A stretch of DNA of 64,000 nucleotides from Planktosalinus lacus (lineage in GTDB: Bacteria > Bacteroidota > Bacteroidia > Flavobacteriales > Flavobacteriaceae). The stretch covers positions 1 through 64,000 of the forward strand of contig NZ_BMGK01000001.1 of NCBI RefSeq assembly GCF_014640155.1. The letters are read 5' to 3'. The notes beneath the pieces are model-generated. The model saw nothing but the letters and a program-made list of their open reading frames with translations, made no database searches and had not been told where the DNA came from. How positions within the stretch are numbered: position 1 is the first letter of the stretch; each line of letters starts with the position of its first letter. Shown here one piece after another: positions 54,781-63,916 of this stretch. Position numbers and translations under genes: made by a program.

Positions 54781-56036
54781 TCTAAATTTTGAAATTTAAT
54801 GTTCCACGAAAGTATGCATACTATAAGAAATCCATAATACATAACTCCCCAAGATCTCACCAAAATTGATTCTGTGATCATTGCAATCAGAAAACAACCA
54901 CATAAGTACATTAGTAAAACCGAATGTTGTCGAAAGGTGCTTTTAATTAAGTAAAACACCATCAAAATAAATAAGATTGCGCCCACAAAACCATAGGTGC
55001 TTAAATATTCCACAAATTGGTTGTGTGCGTTGTAGCCTTCATTATAAGCTTCGCTGTCCAGGTTAATTAAATATTGTTCTTTTCTAAATTCTTCAGCTCC
55101 CGCAGTGCCCGGACCCAATATTGGAAATTGCTTAAAAACTTCAACTGAAGCTTGCCAGCGAGAAAAACGATTGTCTTTTTTACTAAATATGGTTTCTTCT
55201 TCAAATATATTTATTCCATAAATAAAGCGGTCTCTTAAAAAGTTTTTTTCAGTGTTGTAAATATAGATTGTAAGCGCGCTAATTACTACAAAAAAACTAA
55301 GCAAAAGTAGATAGTTTTTGCTTTTTACTAAAAAGATAAATCCAAAAAATAAATAACAAAATATGGCGTTCCTTGCCATTAGATTAAATAAAAAAATGGT
55401 CAAAACAATAAAAATAAACCATAGAAATGGTTTAGATATTTTACTTTGTTTATCGTAAAAACTATAAACAATAAACCCTAAAGCAGCATTTATGAACAGC
55501 GCTAAGTATGGAGTATGAACACCCAGTTTTTCTGCCAAATTGTGATAGGCAAATTCTTGTGTAAATAATACAGATATGGGCAGTTTAAGTTTAAATATTT
55601 CTACCAAGGAAAGTCCCCAACTCAATCCGGCAGACAATAAACACCCAAAAACCAGAAACCAAAATGCAGGTTTTATCTTATCTGAAAACCAAGTATTATG
55701 ATATACAGCATAGTAAACAAAAAAAAGTAAAGGCGCTATTTTTCCTATCATTTTTAAAGCCCCTGATGGATTTGAAGAATAAATGCTCCCCAATAAAGTG
55801 AGTAAAAAAGGAACACTTAATATTAAAAATAAATGAAGTTTCTTTTTAAAGGTTTTTGTGAGTATCAATTTTTGATTTAGCAATAAATAAAAGCCAAAGG
55901 CAATCAAAAAAACCGTGGCAAAGAGGTTATTCAAAAACAAACTCAGCGGGAAGGTTGCTAACATAAAATAAAAACTCCACTTTGAAATTTGTTGAAGTGG
56001 ACTACTCATTTTTATTTGAAGCGTTGTTTCTGTCAT
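54777..56036 (-). CDS. O-antigen ligase family membrane protein
   Basis: 419 residues with about eleven transmembrane helices. The large periplasmic loop has RWQASVEVFKQFPILGPGTA and the conserved YNAHNQFVEYLSTYGFVG motif of the WaaL/Wzy_C family. It probably ligates or polymerises the glycan. It overlaps the LamG lipoprotein gene by 4 bases. An alternative start at 56009 would shorten it by nine residues. Confidence 0.82.
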   Translation of the reverse strand: MTETTLQIKMSSPLQQISKWSFYFMLATFPLSLFLNNLFATVFLIAFGFYLLLNQKLILTKTFKKKLHLFLILSVPFLLTLLGSIYSSNPSGALKMIGKIAPLLFFVYYAVYHNTWFSDKIKPAFWFLVFGCLLSAGLSWGLSLVEIFKLKLPISVLFTQEFAYHNLAEKLGVHTPYLALFINAALGFIVYSFYDKQSKISKPFLWFIFIVLTIFLFNLMARNAIFCYLFFGFIFLVKSKNYLLLLSFFVVISALTIYIYNTEKNFLRDRFIYGINIFEEETIFSKKDNRFSRWQASVEVFKQFPILGPGTAGAEEFRKEQYLINLDSEAYNEGYNAHNQFVEYLSTYGFVGAILFILMVFYLIKSTFRQHSVLLMYLCGCFLIAMITESILVRSWGVMYYGFLIVCILSWNIKFQNLE

Positions 56037-56097
56037 AATTTTTTAATTGCCAAGGTAGGGCTCGCGATATTTTTAATTCTGCAAATATAACCTCGAG

Positions 56098-57300
56098 TTA
56101 CAATTTTTTGTTAGCGTATATTATACTGTAATAAGTTCTATATAAAACGAATTGTCTGAATGTAAGCACTATTAAACTTGCAATTGCAACACCATAAACC
56201 CCCAGTAAATAGAAAAGAGGTATGCTTACAGCAATATTGAGTGTTAAGGAAATTAAGTTAATCCATAAGTTTTTGGCAAACCTCTTTTCGACAACAATCA
56301 AAGTTCCAAATAAAGGAGAAAATGCCTGTGCGACTTTAGCTAGCAAGACAATAACATACAACAAAAAAGTTTCTTGATAATCAACAAACAAAAATTGTGT
56401 TAAAATGACAAAAAATATGAGTAAAGCAATTGTCAATACTGCTGTTAATTTAAAAATCTTTTTATTTAAAACAGACACATATGCCTTGTTTGTTTTTAAT
56501 TTTTCAATGTCAACCTGAACCAATGTCATTGGTACCAACAACAACAAGGCAGCTATATTTAGTACAAAACTATAATTTGCAATATCCACATTGGCATTTT
56601 TTGATAAGAGTTTTATGATAAAAATATCAGTATATAGAAACATCAAGTTAGCAAAGTTGCTCACTACCAATGTAAAGGAGCTTAAAATAAGTTTTTTAAA
56701 TAAGCGCCAATATTTCTTTAACTGATAAATAACCAGTTTTTCTCTTTTTAATTCAATCCCAATAAAAACAACCAGGGGTAATATGAGCACATAATTAACA
56801 TATACAAACGCTTTGCCTTTAACATCAAAAAAATAGATTGAGCTAAAAACAACTAAATAAAATAAAAGTGAGACAATAATTTTAAAATATGATGCAAAAC
56901 CACTCCCTTTTTTTACTAAAAAATAGGAATGTGCAATACCTCCGGTAAAAAACAACGCATAAAAAACAAATGGGATTACAAAAATTATCCAGGGTGTAAA
57001 GGCAAAGATTACAGCACTTACTATTGATAATGCTAAAACAAAAATCAATGAAAGTGTGAAAAAGTGTGTTTTGCTATTTTGGCTTTTGGTGTAGCTTAAA
57101 ATAAGAGCAGGAAACCCAAACGCGAAAAAAGAAGAACCCACCTCTATTACTTTTTTATAAAATTCAAGTTCGCCATAATCACTTTTTGTAAGGTAATAAG
57201 CAGCGAAAAACAAAACCAAGTATTCTAACCCTCTGCTAAAAACAATGGAGCTTCCATAAATAAGATAGTTTTTATTTATTAATGTTTTTAGCCTGTTCAT
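56098..57300 (-). CDS. Wzx-type oligosaccharide flippase
   Basis: 400 residues with about twelve transmembrane helices in the paired pattern of MOP-superfamily flippases (GSSIVFSRGLEYLVLFFAAY at the N-terminus; YLTKSDYGELEFYKKVIEVG). It should move the undecaprenyl-linked repeat to the periplasm for polymerisation. Very AT-rich. It lies 10 bases downstream of wecC. Confidence 0.85.
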   Translation of the reverse strand: MNRLKTLINKNYLIYGSSIVFSRGLEYLVLFFAAYYLTKSDYGELEFYKKVIEVGSSFFAFGFPALILSYTKSQNSKTHFFTLSLIFVLALSIVSAVIFAFTPWIIFVIPFVFYALFFTGGIAHSYFLVKKGSGFASYFKIIVSLLFYLVVFSSIYFFDVKGKAFVYVNYVLILPLVVFIGIELKREKLVIYQLKKYWRLFKKLILSSFTLVVSNFANLMFLYTDIFIIKLLSKNANVDIANYSFVLNIAALLLLVPMTLVQVDIEKLKTNKAYVSVLNKKIFKLTAVLTIALLIFFVILTQFLFVDYQETFLLYVIVLLAKVAQAFSPLFGTLIVVEKRFAKNLWINLISLTLNIAVSIPLFYLLGVYGVAIASLIVLTFRQFVLYRTYYSIIYANKKL

Positions 57301-57310
57301 TTGTGCTATT

Positions 57311-58519
57311 TTATTCCTTTAAAACTCCACAAAAATCTAAAGTAGGCTTATCTGTTTTAATGTTTTGAAACTCCTTATGAGCCACCAGAAAAACTATAAT
57401 ATCAGATTTTTTAACGGCCTCTTTTTGATCCGTTAGACTTTCTGCACGTCCATTTTGCAAGTTGGGTTCTACTTTTAACAGCTCTAGGCCTTCCATTTTA
57501 AGTGCCTCAACCACTGTAACTGCAGGCGATTCACGTAAATCATCAATATTGGGTTTAAAGGCGAGTCCCATACACGCAATGAGGGGTTTGTGTTTGTTTT
57601 CAATTTCAAAAGCCAGGGCTTTATTTTTAATTTTTTCAATCACCCATTGGGTTTTGTAATTGTTTATTTCGCGAGCTGATCGCATTAATTTACTCTCCTC
57701 GGGAAACTCAGAAACTATAAACCAAGGGTCTACGGCGATGCAGTGACCTCCCACTCCGGTTCCGGGCTGTAAAATGTTTACACGAGGGTGTTTGTTGGCT
57801 AGATTAATCAATTTCCAAACATTGATGCCTGCTTTATCACAAATCATCGAGAGCTCATTGGCAAACGCAATCTGTCCATCTCTGGAAGCATTTTCAACCA
57901 GCTTACACATTTCCGCAGTGCGGGCATTAGTAGCATGGAGCTCTCCCTTCACAAAATGTTTGTAAAACGCCATGGCCTTTTGTGTTGATGATTCATTGAT
58001 TCCGCCAATAGCTCTATCATTATGCTCTAGTTCATAAATGATATTACCCGGTAGAACACGCTCGGGACAATAGGCCATAAAGATATTTCCTTTAAGCTCT
58101 GGGCGATGGCTAAGTATGATATCCTGCATCTTTTCCGTTGTTCCCACCGGGCTTGTGGATTCAATGATAATAAGTGCAGCAGGTTTTAAATAGGGGATGA
58201 TTGAATTAATTGCACTCTCAACAAACCTCAAATCAGGTTTGTGGTGTTCTTTAAAAGGCGTGGGGACGGCTATCAAATACACATCAGCTTCAACAGGTTT
58301 TGTGGATGCTTTAAGGCGTCCTTTTTTTACTACGTGATGTACCAGGCCGTCTAAGTCGGGTTCGACGATATGTATTTCACCTTTGTTGATGGTGTTTACT
58401 ACATCTTGACTGACATCAACTCCGGTCACCTGAAGTCCTTTTCCGGCAATTAAAGCGGCTGTGGGCAGGCCTATGTAGCCTAAACCAATCATCACAACTG
58501 TTGGCTTATTGTTAGTCAT
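57311..58519 (-). CDS. wecC: UDP-N-acetyl-D-mannosamine dehydrogenase
   Basis: 402 residues. GLGYIGLPTAALIAGKG is the NAD-binding loop. The GTGVGGHCIAVDPWFIV segment with catalytic Cys is the variant found in UDP-ManNAc dehydrogenases; UDP-glucose enzymes have [25 protein letters not shown] is also WecC-like. It oxidises UDP-ManNAc to UDP-ManNAcA. It overlaps wecB by 8 bases, consistent with consecutive steps. Confidence 0.93.
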   Translation of the reverse strand: MTNNKPTVVMIGLGYIGLPTAALIAGKGLQVTGVDVSQDVVNTINKGEIHIVEPDLDGLVHHVVKKGRLKASTKPVEADVYLIAVPTPFKEHHKPDLRFVESAINSIIPYLKPAALIIIESTSPVGTTEKMQDIILSHRPELKGNIFMAYCPERVLPGNIIYELEHNDRAIGGINESSTQKAMAFYKHFVKGELHATNARTAEMCKLVENASRDGQIAFANELSMICDKAGINVWKLINLANKHPRVNILQPGTGVGGHCIAVDPWFIVSEFPEESKLMRSAREINNYKTQWVIEKIKNKALAFEIENKHKPLIACMGLAFKPNIDDLRESPAVTVVEALKMEGLELLKVEPNLQNGRAESLTDQKEAVKKSDIIVFLVAHKEFQNIKTDKPTLDFCGVLKE

Positions 58520-59642
58520 ATTTTTCTTTTATATATTCAATTATTCGCTCACAGGCCTTGCCGTCACCATAAGGATTATGAGTCTTAGACATTGTTTGGT
58601 AATGATTTTTATTTTCTAATAATTTTTTGGTTTCTGAAACAATGTTTTGGGTATTTGTTCCAACTAAAATTACAGTTCCTGCTTCTACGGCTTCGGGGCG
58701 TTCAGTGGTGTTGCGCATCACAAGTACTGGTTTTCCCAGGCTAGGGGCTTCTTCCTGCACACCACCACTGTCTGTAATGATAATGTGTGATTTTTCCATT
58801 AACCAGACAAAAGCCGGATAACTTAACGGGTCAATTAATTTTATGTTGGTAATATTCCCGAGTAGTTCATAGACCGGTTTTTGCACATTGGGGTTTAAAT
58901 GCACGGGATACACAAGCTGTGTTTCTGGGTTGTTTTTGGCGATTGTTTTGAGTGCTTTACAAATATTTGCAAATCCTTCACCATGATTTTCACGACGATG
59001 ACCGGTAATTAAAATGAGTTTTTTTGAAAAATCAATAGATTCCTTTAATTGTTCAATCTCTGAATCAGTATAATGATGATTATTTAATTTATTTACACTA
59101 AATAGCAGCGCGTCAATCACTGTATTTCCGGTAACTGTAATGTCACTCGCAGGAATATTTTCCTTTAACAAGTTTTCTTTTGAAGTCTTTGTGGGAGCAA
59201 AGTGATAGTCAGTAAGTCTGCCGGCAATGCTCCTGTTCATTTCTTCAGGAAATGGGTTTCTTTTATTGAATGTTCGCAACCCGGCTTCCACATGACAAAC
59301 TTTAGCCCCGCTGTAAAATGAAGCCAAAGCGGCTGCCATTGTGGTGGTAGTGTCGCCATGAACATATACAAAATCGGGTTTAAACTCTTCCAGTACCGTC
59401 TTCATACTTTCAATGATCATCGCCGTAAGTGTGTATAAGTTTTGATTTGGCCGCATTAAATCTAAATCATAATGTGGCGTGATTTCAAAGAACTGCAAAA
59501 CTTGATCTAGCATTTCACGATGTTGTGCGGTGATACACACTCTGGTTTCAAATTCGTGTTTTTGTTCAAATGCCTTTACCAAAGGTGCCATTTTAATGGC
59601 TTCTGGCCTCGTTCCAAAAACAATGAGATTTTTCTTTTTCAT
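58512..59642 (-). CDS. wecB: UDP-N-acetylglucosamine 2-epimerase (non-hydrolysing)
   Basis: 376 residues. IVFGTRPEAIKMAPLVKAFE at the N-terminus, YVHGDTTTTMAAALASFYSG, HVEAGLRTFNKRNPFPEE and ITDSGGVQEEAPSLGKPVLV are all diagnostic of WecB. It converts UDP-GlcNAc to UDP-ManNAc for the dehydrogenase encoded by the next gene. It follows the Wzz-like gene after 18 bases. Confidence 0.96.
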   Translation of the reverse strand: MKKKNLIVFGTRPEAIKMAPLVKAFEQKHEFETRVCITAQHREMLDQVLQFFEITPHYDLDLMRPNQNLYTLTAMIIESMKTVLEEFKPDFVYVHGDTTTTMAAALASFYSGAKVCHVEAGLRTFNKRNPFPEEMNRSIAGRLTDYHFAPTKTSKENLLKENIPASDITVTGNTVIDALLFSVNKLNNHHYTDSEIEQLKESIDFSKKLILITGHRRENHGEGFANICKALKTIAKNNPETQLVYPVHLNPNVQKPVYELLGNITNIKLIDPLSYPAFVWLMEKSHIIITDSGGVQEEAPSLGKPVLVMRNTTERPEAVEAGTVILVGTNTQNIVSETKKLLENKNHYQTMSKTHNPYGDGKACERIIEYIKEKYD

Positions 59643-59660
59643 TAATTAATTTTCTGTGTT

Positions 59661-60641
59661 CTAATTGCTATTGGCAATTTTCTTAAGTTTGGAGTAACCA
59701 TACCTTAAAAAGAAAAATAAAGAATATAAAAAGACTAACAAAAGAGGATATTTTATTTTACTTGGAACACGAAATTTGCTGTTATCAATCAAGTTGTAAT
59801 CAATCTTCACGATTTTAATTGCACTTTCAAAATCAATTTTCTGAATTTGATGTTGAAGTAAATCATCCAAAACCATTCCTTTTCTTTCTATTAAAAAGTG
59901 AGTGTATGGATTTTCACTTATCTGAACACCTTGATTGGATGACAGGTTTTTACTTGTATATATTGAATATAAAACTGAATCTATTTGAGCCAACATCTTT
60001 TTGTGTTCTTTAATTTGTAGCTCATTATTTTCCTTATAAATGTTAGAGTATTTTTTTAGATGTTCATTGTTGTTCAAATAATCAAGAACTTTTGAAACAA
60101 CACCTTCGGTATTGTTCTCTCCAAAGATTTTTAAATTTAGTTTGTGGTATTTATAGTATTTATTATTTGAAAGTTCTTCTTTATAGTCAGTAATATCCTG
60201 ATTTTGTGTGATAATTCTAAAAATATCTATGTTTTCTCTCGATTTCGAAAGAAATTGATACATATCAATTATTGGCTCAATTTCTACTTTTTTGAGTCTT
60301 TTGTAGTCCTCTCCTAAAAAGCTTTTAAGATATAGGCTGTCTTTTTCGCCTATTTTAAAATTAATTGCATCAATTTTATCATATAAATAGTGTACACTTT
60401 CAAAATTTGGAACTACAATTGCTTGATTATCATAAAGAGTTGCTGCATTTTTTTCTTTAAAGTAACTATAGGCAATGCCAATAACTATTAGCAAAAGAAT
60501 TATGTATTTATGTTTTAAGAAAAATGAGATTATAGCATAAAGAAGTTTTAAGCATTTTATAAATAATTCGTTAATTTTATTTATCAAATACCCCAGGTCA
60601 ATTTCTTCTTGATGGCTATTGGTTGTTGGTGTGTTGCTCAT
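59661..60641 (-). CDS. Wzz-like chain-length determinant protein
   Basis: 326 residues. Two transmembrane helices (about 46-62 and 296-314) flank a large, mostly helical periplasmic domain, and the N-terminus (EEIDLGYLINKINEL) is the short cytoplasmic segment typical of Wzz/LPS_wzz proteins. There is no tyrosine-kinase domain. It sets glycan chain length together with the polymerase. Sequence similarity is weak, so the call rests on topology and locus. Confidence 0.75.
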   Translation of the reverse strand: MSNTPTTNSHQEEIDLGYLINKINELFIKCLKLLYAIISFFLKHKYIILLLIVIGIAYSYFKEKNAATLYDNQAIVVPNFESVHYLYDKIDAINFKIGEKDSLYLKSFLGEDYKRLKKVEIEPIIDMYQFLSKSRENIDIFRIITQNQDITDYKEELSNNKYYKYHKLNLKIFGENNTEGVVSKVLDYLNNNEHLKKYSNIYKENNELQIKEHKKMLAQIDSVLYSIYTSKNLSSNQGVQISENPYTHFLIERKGMVLDDLLQHQIQKIDFESAIKIVKIDYNLIDNSKFRVPSKIKYPLLLVFLYSLFFFLRYGYSKLKKIANSN

Positions 60642-60652
60642 GGTTTAAAAAA

Positions 60653-62344
60653 TTAGCTTAAAATTTGTTCAAGAATTTTTTCAGTAATTAAGTAAGTGGG
60701 TTTTACCCCGGTCATTCCCAGGCCGCCGGAGGCCAGTGTACTTCCGGTTTCCAAAGGATTGTCTGAAGCGTAATAAGCATAACGAACTTTCACACTATTA
60801 CTTATACTCCCTCTGATTTTTGATGCTGCTTGAATAGCTTTTTGATAATGGGCCCCTTCCATTTCTAGACCAATCACATTCCAGGTGGAGTCATGAAAAA
60901 ACTTCAAAATGTCTTTGTTTTGGAGTGATGTTCCTAAAACAGAAATCATACTTCCTTCATAAACCTTGAGGTTTTCTCCTTCAAAATTGGACATTTTTAG
61001 TTGGTTGTTGAATGGGTAATTATCTGCTGTGCCTTCAAATAAATGGGCATTTGGAATCATGATATCTCCTTTCCCTCCTTCAAGTATTCCGGCTTTTCCC
61101 ATTATTGAAATTGATTTTACATTCAGCAAGTGAGTGTTCTGTTTTTCGCATTTATAGGGCTTTAACAATTCATCCATTGTCTCATAAGCTTGTTCACCAA
61201 AAGCATAATCCATAACCAATATAACCGGTTTTTCTTCTTTTGAGTTTTCTTTTACCCTATTGGTGATAAGATGCGAACAATCTATTTGGGTTGCGTCAAA
61301 AATCTGTACATCTATATTTGTACCACTGCTGTCTTCAATGAAAATCATTCCACAGTTTTTGGCTGCTTTTTCTACTTTATTTCTGAGCTGAACATTCTGA
61401 CTATTGCTGAGTTGTTCAAATATCTGAAGTGTTGTTGCCTTTTTTAGTTCATTTTTTAGTACCAGAGGAGCAAAAAGGGTGTTCATCACACTGTGCATAT
61501 TGGCACTGATAATGTGAATGGGGCGCTCTAGTAAGTTTTTAGAATGGAGTGTTTTTTTTATTGTGTTTGCCCAAATCTCACCGTGAATATGATGTCCCAA
61601 ACGTTCTCTCAATACCGGACTGAATGTAATAACCCGCTTGTTGTCTTCAACAACTTCTTGCATGGCAATTTTACCTAAGTAGTAAATAATATTTAAAAAA
61701 CGATTGGGGTTTTCTTTGGTTGCAAATTGTGGGTAAATTGCACTTACTTCTGAAAACGTTCTGCCTAAAATATTTGCAGTGTGAGTTAAGGCAATCTCTC
61801 TATCCTTTTCAGAAAGATCACTGTTTTTTTGAACTGCTTCTTCAAGCTTTCTCCAGTCTCGGGTTACGGCTCCGTTATCATCAATCACAACACGTTTTAT
61901 AATTTTATGTGATTCAACATAAAGAAATGTAAGATGTGTGAGGATGTCATAAATTTCTGATCGGCCGCGCGTGATTTCTATATTCATTTGTTCATCGTCG
62001 ATGCGGTAACAGTTTCTTCTTCGCTTTGGTGGAATGATTACTTTAAAATGAGATTTTGAATATCCTTCATCGCTGGTTAAATTGATATAGCGACATTCTT
62101 CAATGCCGTTTGGAAGACGTTCTATCACATACAACAAACCTTGCAGCTCCAATTTATCTTCAGCAATTGAGCCGTATATTTCAGGCCTTAATGTGAGTAA
62201 AGCTTCTCTTAGGGTTTCGCCCGAAACACCCATAGGTTTGTAAAATCCTCTATTAAAAAGGTGACGCATGGTGATGTACATTCGCTCTATAGCGTTTGAG
62301 CTTTCTTGAGCACGCGTTCTGTTATGTGTAGTAATTTTTGTCAT
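60653..62344 (-). CDS. DUF6909 family protein with nucleosidase-like C-terminus
   Basis: 563 residues from the ATG at 62342-62344; the frame reaches a TTG at 62356, but a TATATTTG promoter element overlaps it. It matches DUF6909, a conserved but uncharacterised flavobacterial family (from memory). There are no signal or membrane segments. The C-terminal third has VIGLEMEGAHYQKA, resembling the ribose-binding MEGAA motif of purine nucleoside phosphorylase/nucleosidase enzymes, then VRYAYYASDNPLETGS, where those enzymes have a conserved Asp. It sits 22 bases after the GH3 gene and before the Wzz-like gene. Confidence 0.65.
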   Translation of the reverse strand: MTKITTHNRTRAQESSNAIERMYITMRHLFNRGFYKPMGVSGETLREALLTLRPEIYGSIAEDKLELQGLLYVIERLPNGIEECRYINLTSDEGYSKSHFKVIIPPKRRRNCYRIDDEQMNIEITRGRSEIYDILTHLTFLYVESHKIIKRVVIDDNGAVTRDWRKLEEAVQKNSDLSEKDREIALTHTANILGRTFSEVSAIYPQFATKENPNRFLNIIYYLGKIAMQEVVEDNKRVITFSPVLRERLGHHIHGEIWANTIKKTLHSKNLLERPIHIISANMHSVMNTLFAPLVLKNELKKATTLQIFEQLSNSQNVQLRNKVEKAAKNCGMIFIEDSSGTNIDVQIFDATQIDCSHLITNRVKENSKEEKPVILVMDYAFGEQAYETMDELLKPYKCEKQNTHLLNVKSISIMGKAGILEGGKGDIMIPNAHLFEGTADNYPFNNQLKMSNFEGENLKVYEGSMISVLGTSLQNKDILKFFHDSTWNVIGLEMEGAHYQKAIQAASKIRGSISNSVKVRYAYYASDNPLETGSTLASGGLGMTGVKPTYLITEKILEQILS

Positions 62345-62353
62345 AATTTTGAG

Positions 62354-62361
62354 CAAATATA
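62354..62361 (-). promoter_or_regulatory. Predicted -7 element of the DUF6909 gene
   Basis: Minus-strand TATATTTG, an exact consensus match, 9 bases before the chosen ATG. No clear -33 TTG. It implies a very short leader. Confidence 0.45.
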
Positions 62362-62365
62362 GGTT

Positions 62366-63868
62366 TTATTGGGCATTTAGCTTTAATAGGGTCTCTGCAA
62401 TTTTTCTGTCATTTGAAAGTCGGGGCAACTTATTTTGACCACCTAATTTTCCCTGAGTTTTCATATAATCATTAAAGCAATTTTTTCTTAAGGATACTAT
62501 CTGAAGTCTTTTTAGAATTTTACCTTTGATCAGGTCTTTGTAGTAACTGTTTTGTCTTTGTAAAGCTTCATCAATTTTTTTCGCGAAAGCACCTATATCT
62601 TGAGGGGCATTTTCAAACTCAATAAACCATTCGTGATAAGGCAAATTATCTTCAGGAGGCGTAACTTGTGGTGCTACTGTAAATTCATTGATACGCACTT
62701 CTTGGAAATATTCAACAGCCTCTTTAAGGGCTGATTCAACTTCATTGGCAATGACGTGTTCGCCAAATGCTGAAATAAAATGCTTAATCCTTCCTGAAAC
62801 AATCACTCTGTAGGGTTTTACAGAGGTAAACTGAACGGTATCACCAACGTTGTAACCCCATAATCCGGCGTTTGAGGAAATAATCAGCACATAATTCACT
62901 CCAATTTCTACCTCTCCAATGGTGAGGCGTGGTGGGTTTTCAGAATAAAACTCTGTTACAGGTATAAACTCGTAAAAAATTCCTGCATTTAGCAATAATA
63001 ACATCCCCTTCTCATTTTGTTTGTCCTGATAAGCAAAGAAGCCTTCTGATGCAGGAAACAACTCGATGCTGTCTACTTTTCTCCCTATCAGGTTTTCAAA
63101 TTTTGCACGGTAAGGTTCGTAGTTGACCCCACCGTAAATAAATAAGTCAAATCCAGGAAAAAGATCGCCAATTTTCTTGCCTGTTTTTTTCTGCAAACGT
63201 TCAAAATACATTTGTACCCAAGATGGAATACCACTGATAACAGTCATGTTTTTTTGGTAAGTTTCTTCTACAATAGCGTCAACTTTCGTTTCCCAATCGT
63301 CAATGCAATTTGTTTCCAAGCTTGGAAGGCGGTTAGTTTGTAAGTAACCGGGTACATAATGTGCTGCGATTCCTGAGAGCCGGCCTACCTTTATTCCGTT
63401 TTGTTCAGTCATTTCTGGACTACCTTGAAGAAAAATCATTTTTCCATCAACAAAACCAGCTTTACCGGTTTCTGCAATATACATTAAGATGGCGTTTCGT
63501 GCTGCCTCAATATGGTTGGGCATTGAGTCTTTAGTAATTGGTATATATTTAGCTCCTGAAGTTGTGCCAGAGGTTTTTGCAAAGTACAATGGTTTTCCGG
63601 GCCAGAGTACATTTTTTTCACCACCAACCACTCTGTCAACATAGTTCTTAAGCCCTTCATAATCTCTTATGGGGAGGTGTTTTATAAAATCTGAATGAGA
63701 TTTTATTCTTTCAAATTTGTGGTCTTTGCCAAATACCGTGTCTTTAGCTTTTGAAATCAGTTCTTCAAAAACCTTTTGCTGAGTTTCAATTGGTTTTGAC
63801 GCCCACCGATAGGTTTTTCGTTTGATATATCCTGCAAAAAGCCCTGCAGCAAAAGATTTTATTGACAT
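62366..63868 (-). CDS. GH3 family acyl-adenylating protein
   Basis: 500 residues, full length for bacterial GH3 proteins. The adenylation motifs are FAKTSGTTSGAKYIPITKDS (ATP loop, split at the Thr-Ser), LFPASEGFFAYQD and GRIKHFISAFGEHVI. In plants, GH3 enzymes conjugate amino acids to acyl hormones; bacterial members' substrates are mostly unknown. It lies just upstream of the DUF6909 gene. A palindrome TTTCGCGAAAGC occurs in the coding sequence at 62579-62590. Confidence 0.85.
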   Translation of the reverse strand: MSIKSFAAGLFAGYIKRKTYRWASKPIETQQKVFEELISKAKDTVFGKDHKFERIKSHSDFIKHLPIRDYEGLKNYVDRVVGGEKNVLWPGKPLYFAKTSGTTSGAKYIPITKDSMPNHIEAARNAILMYIAETGKAGFVDGKMIFLQGSPEMTEQNGIKVGRLSGIAAHYVPGYLQTNRLPSLETNCIDDWETKVDAIVEETYQKNMTVISGIPSWVQMYFERLQKKTGKKIGDLFPGFDLFIYGGVNYEPYRAKFENLIGRKVDSIELFPASEGFFAYQDKQNEKGMLLLLNAGIFYEFIPVTEFYSENPPRLTIGEVEIGVNYVLIISSNAGLWGYNVGDTVQFTSVKPYRVIVSGRIKHFISAFGEHVIANEVESALKEAVEYFQEVRINEFTVAPQVTPPEDNLPYHEWFIEFENAPQDIGAFAKKIDEALQRQNSYYKDLIKGKILKRLQIVSLRKNCFNDYMKTQGKLGGQNKLPRLSNDRKIAETLLKLNAQ

Positions 63869-63916
63869 TATTAGTTGGTTTTGGTGCTTAAATTTAGACC
63901 GTTTAAGGTTTTTTAA

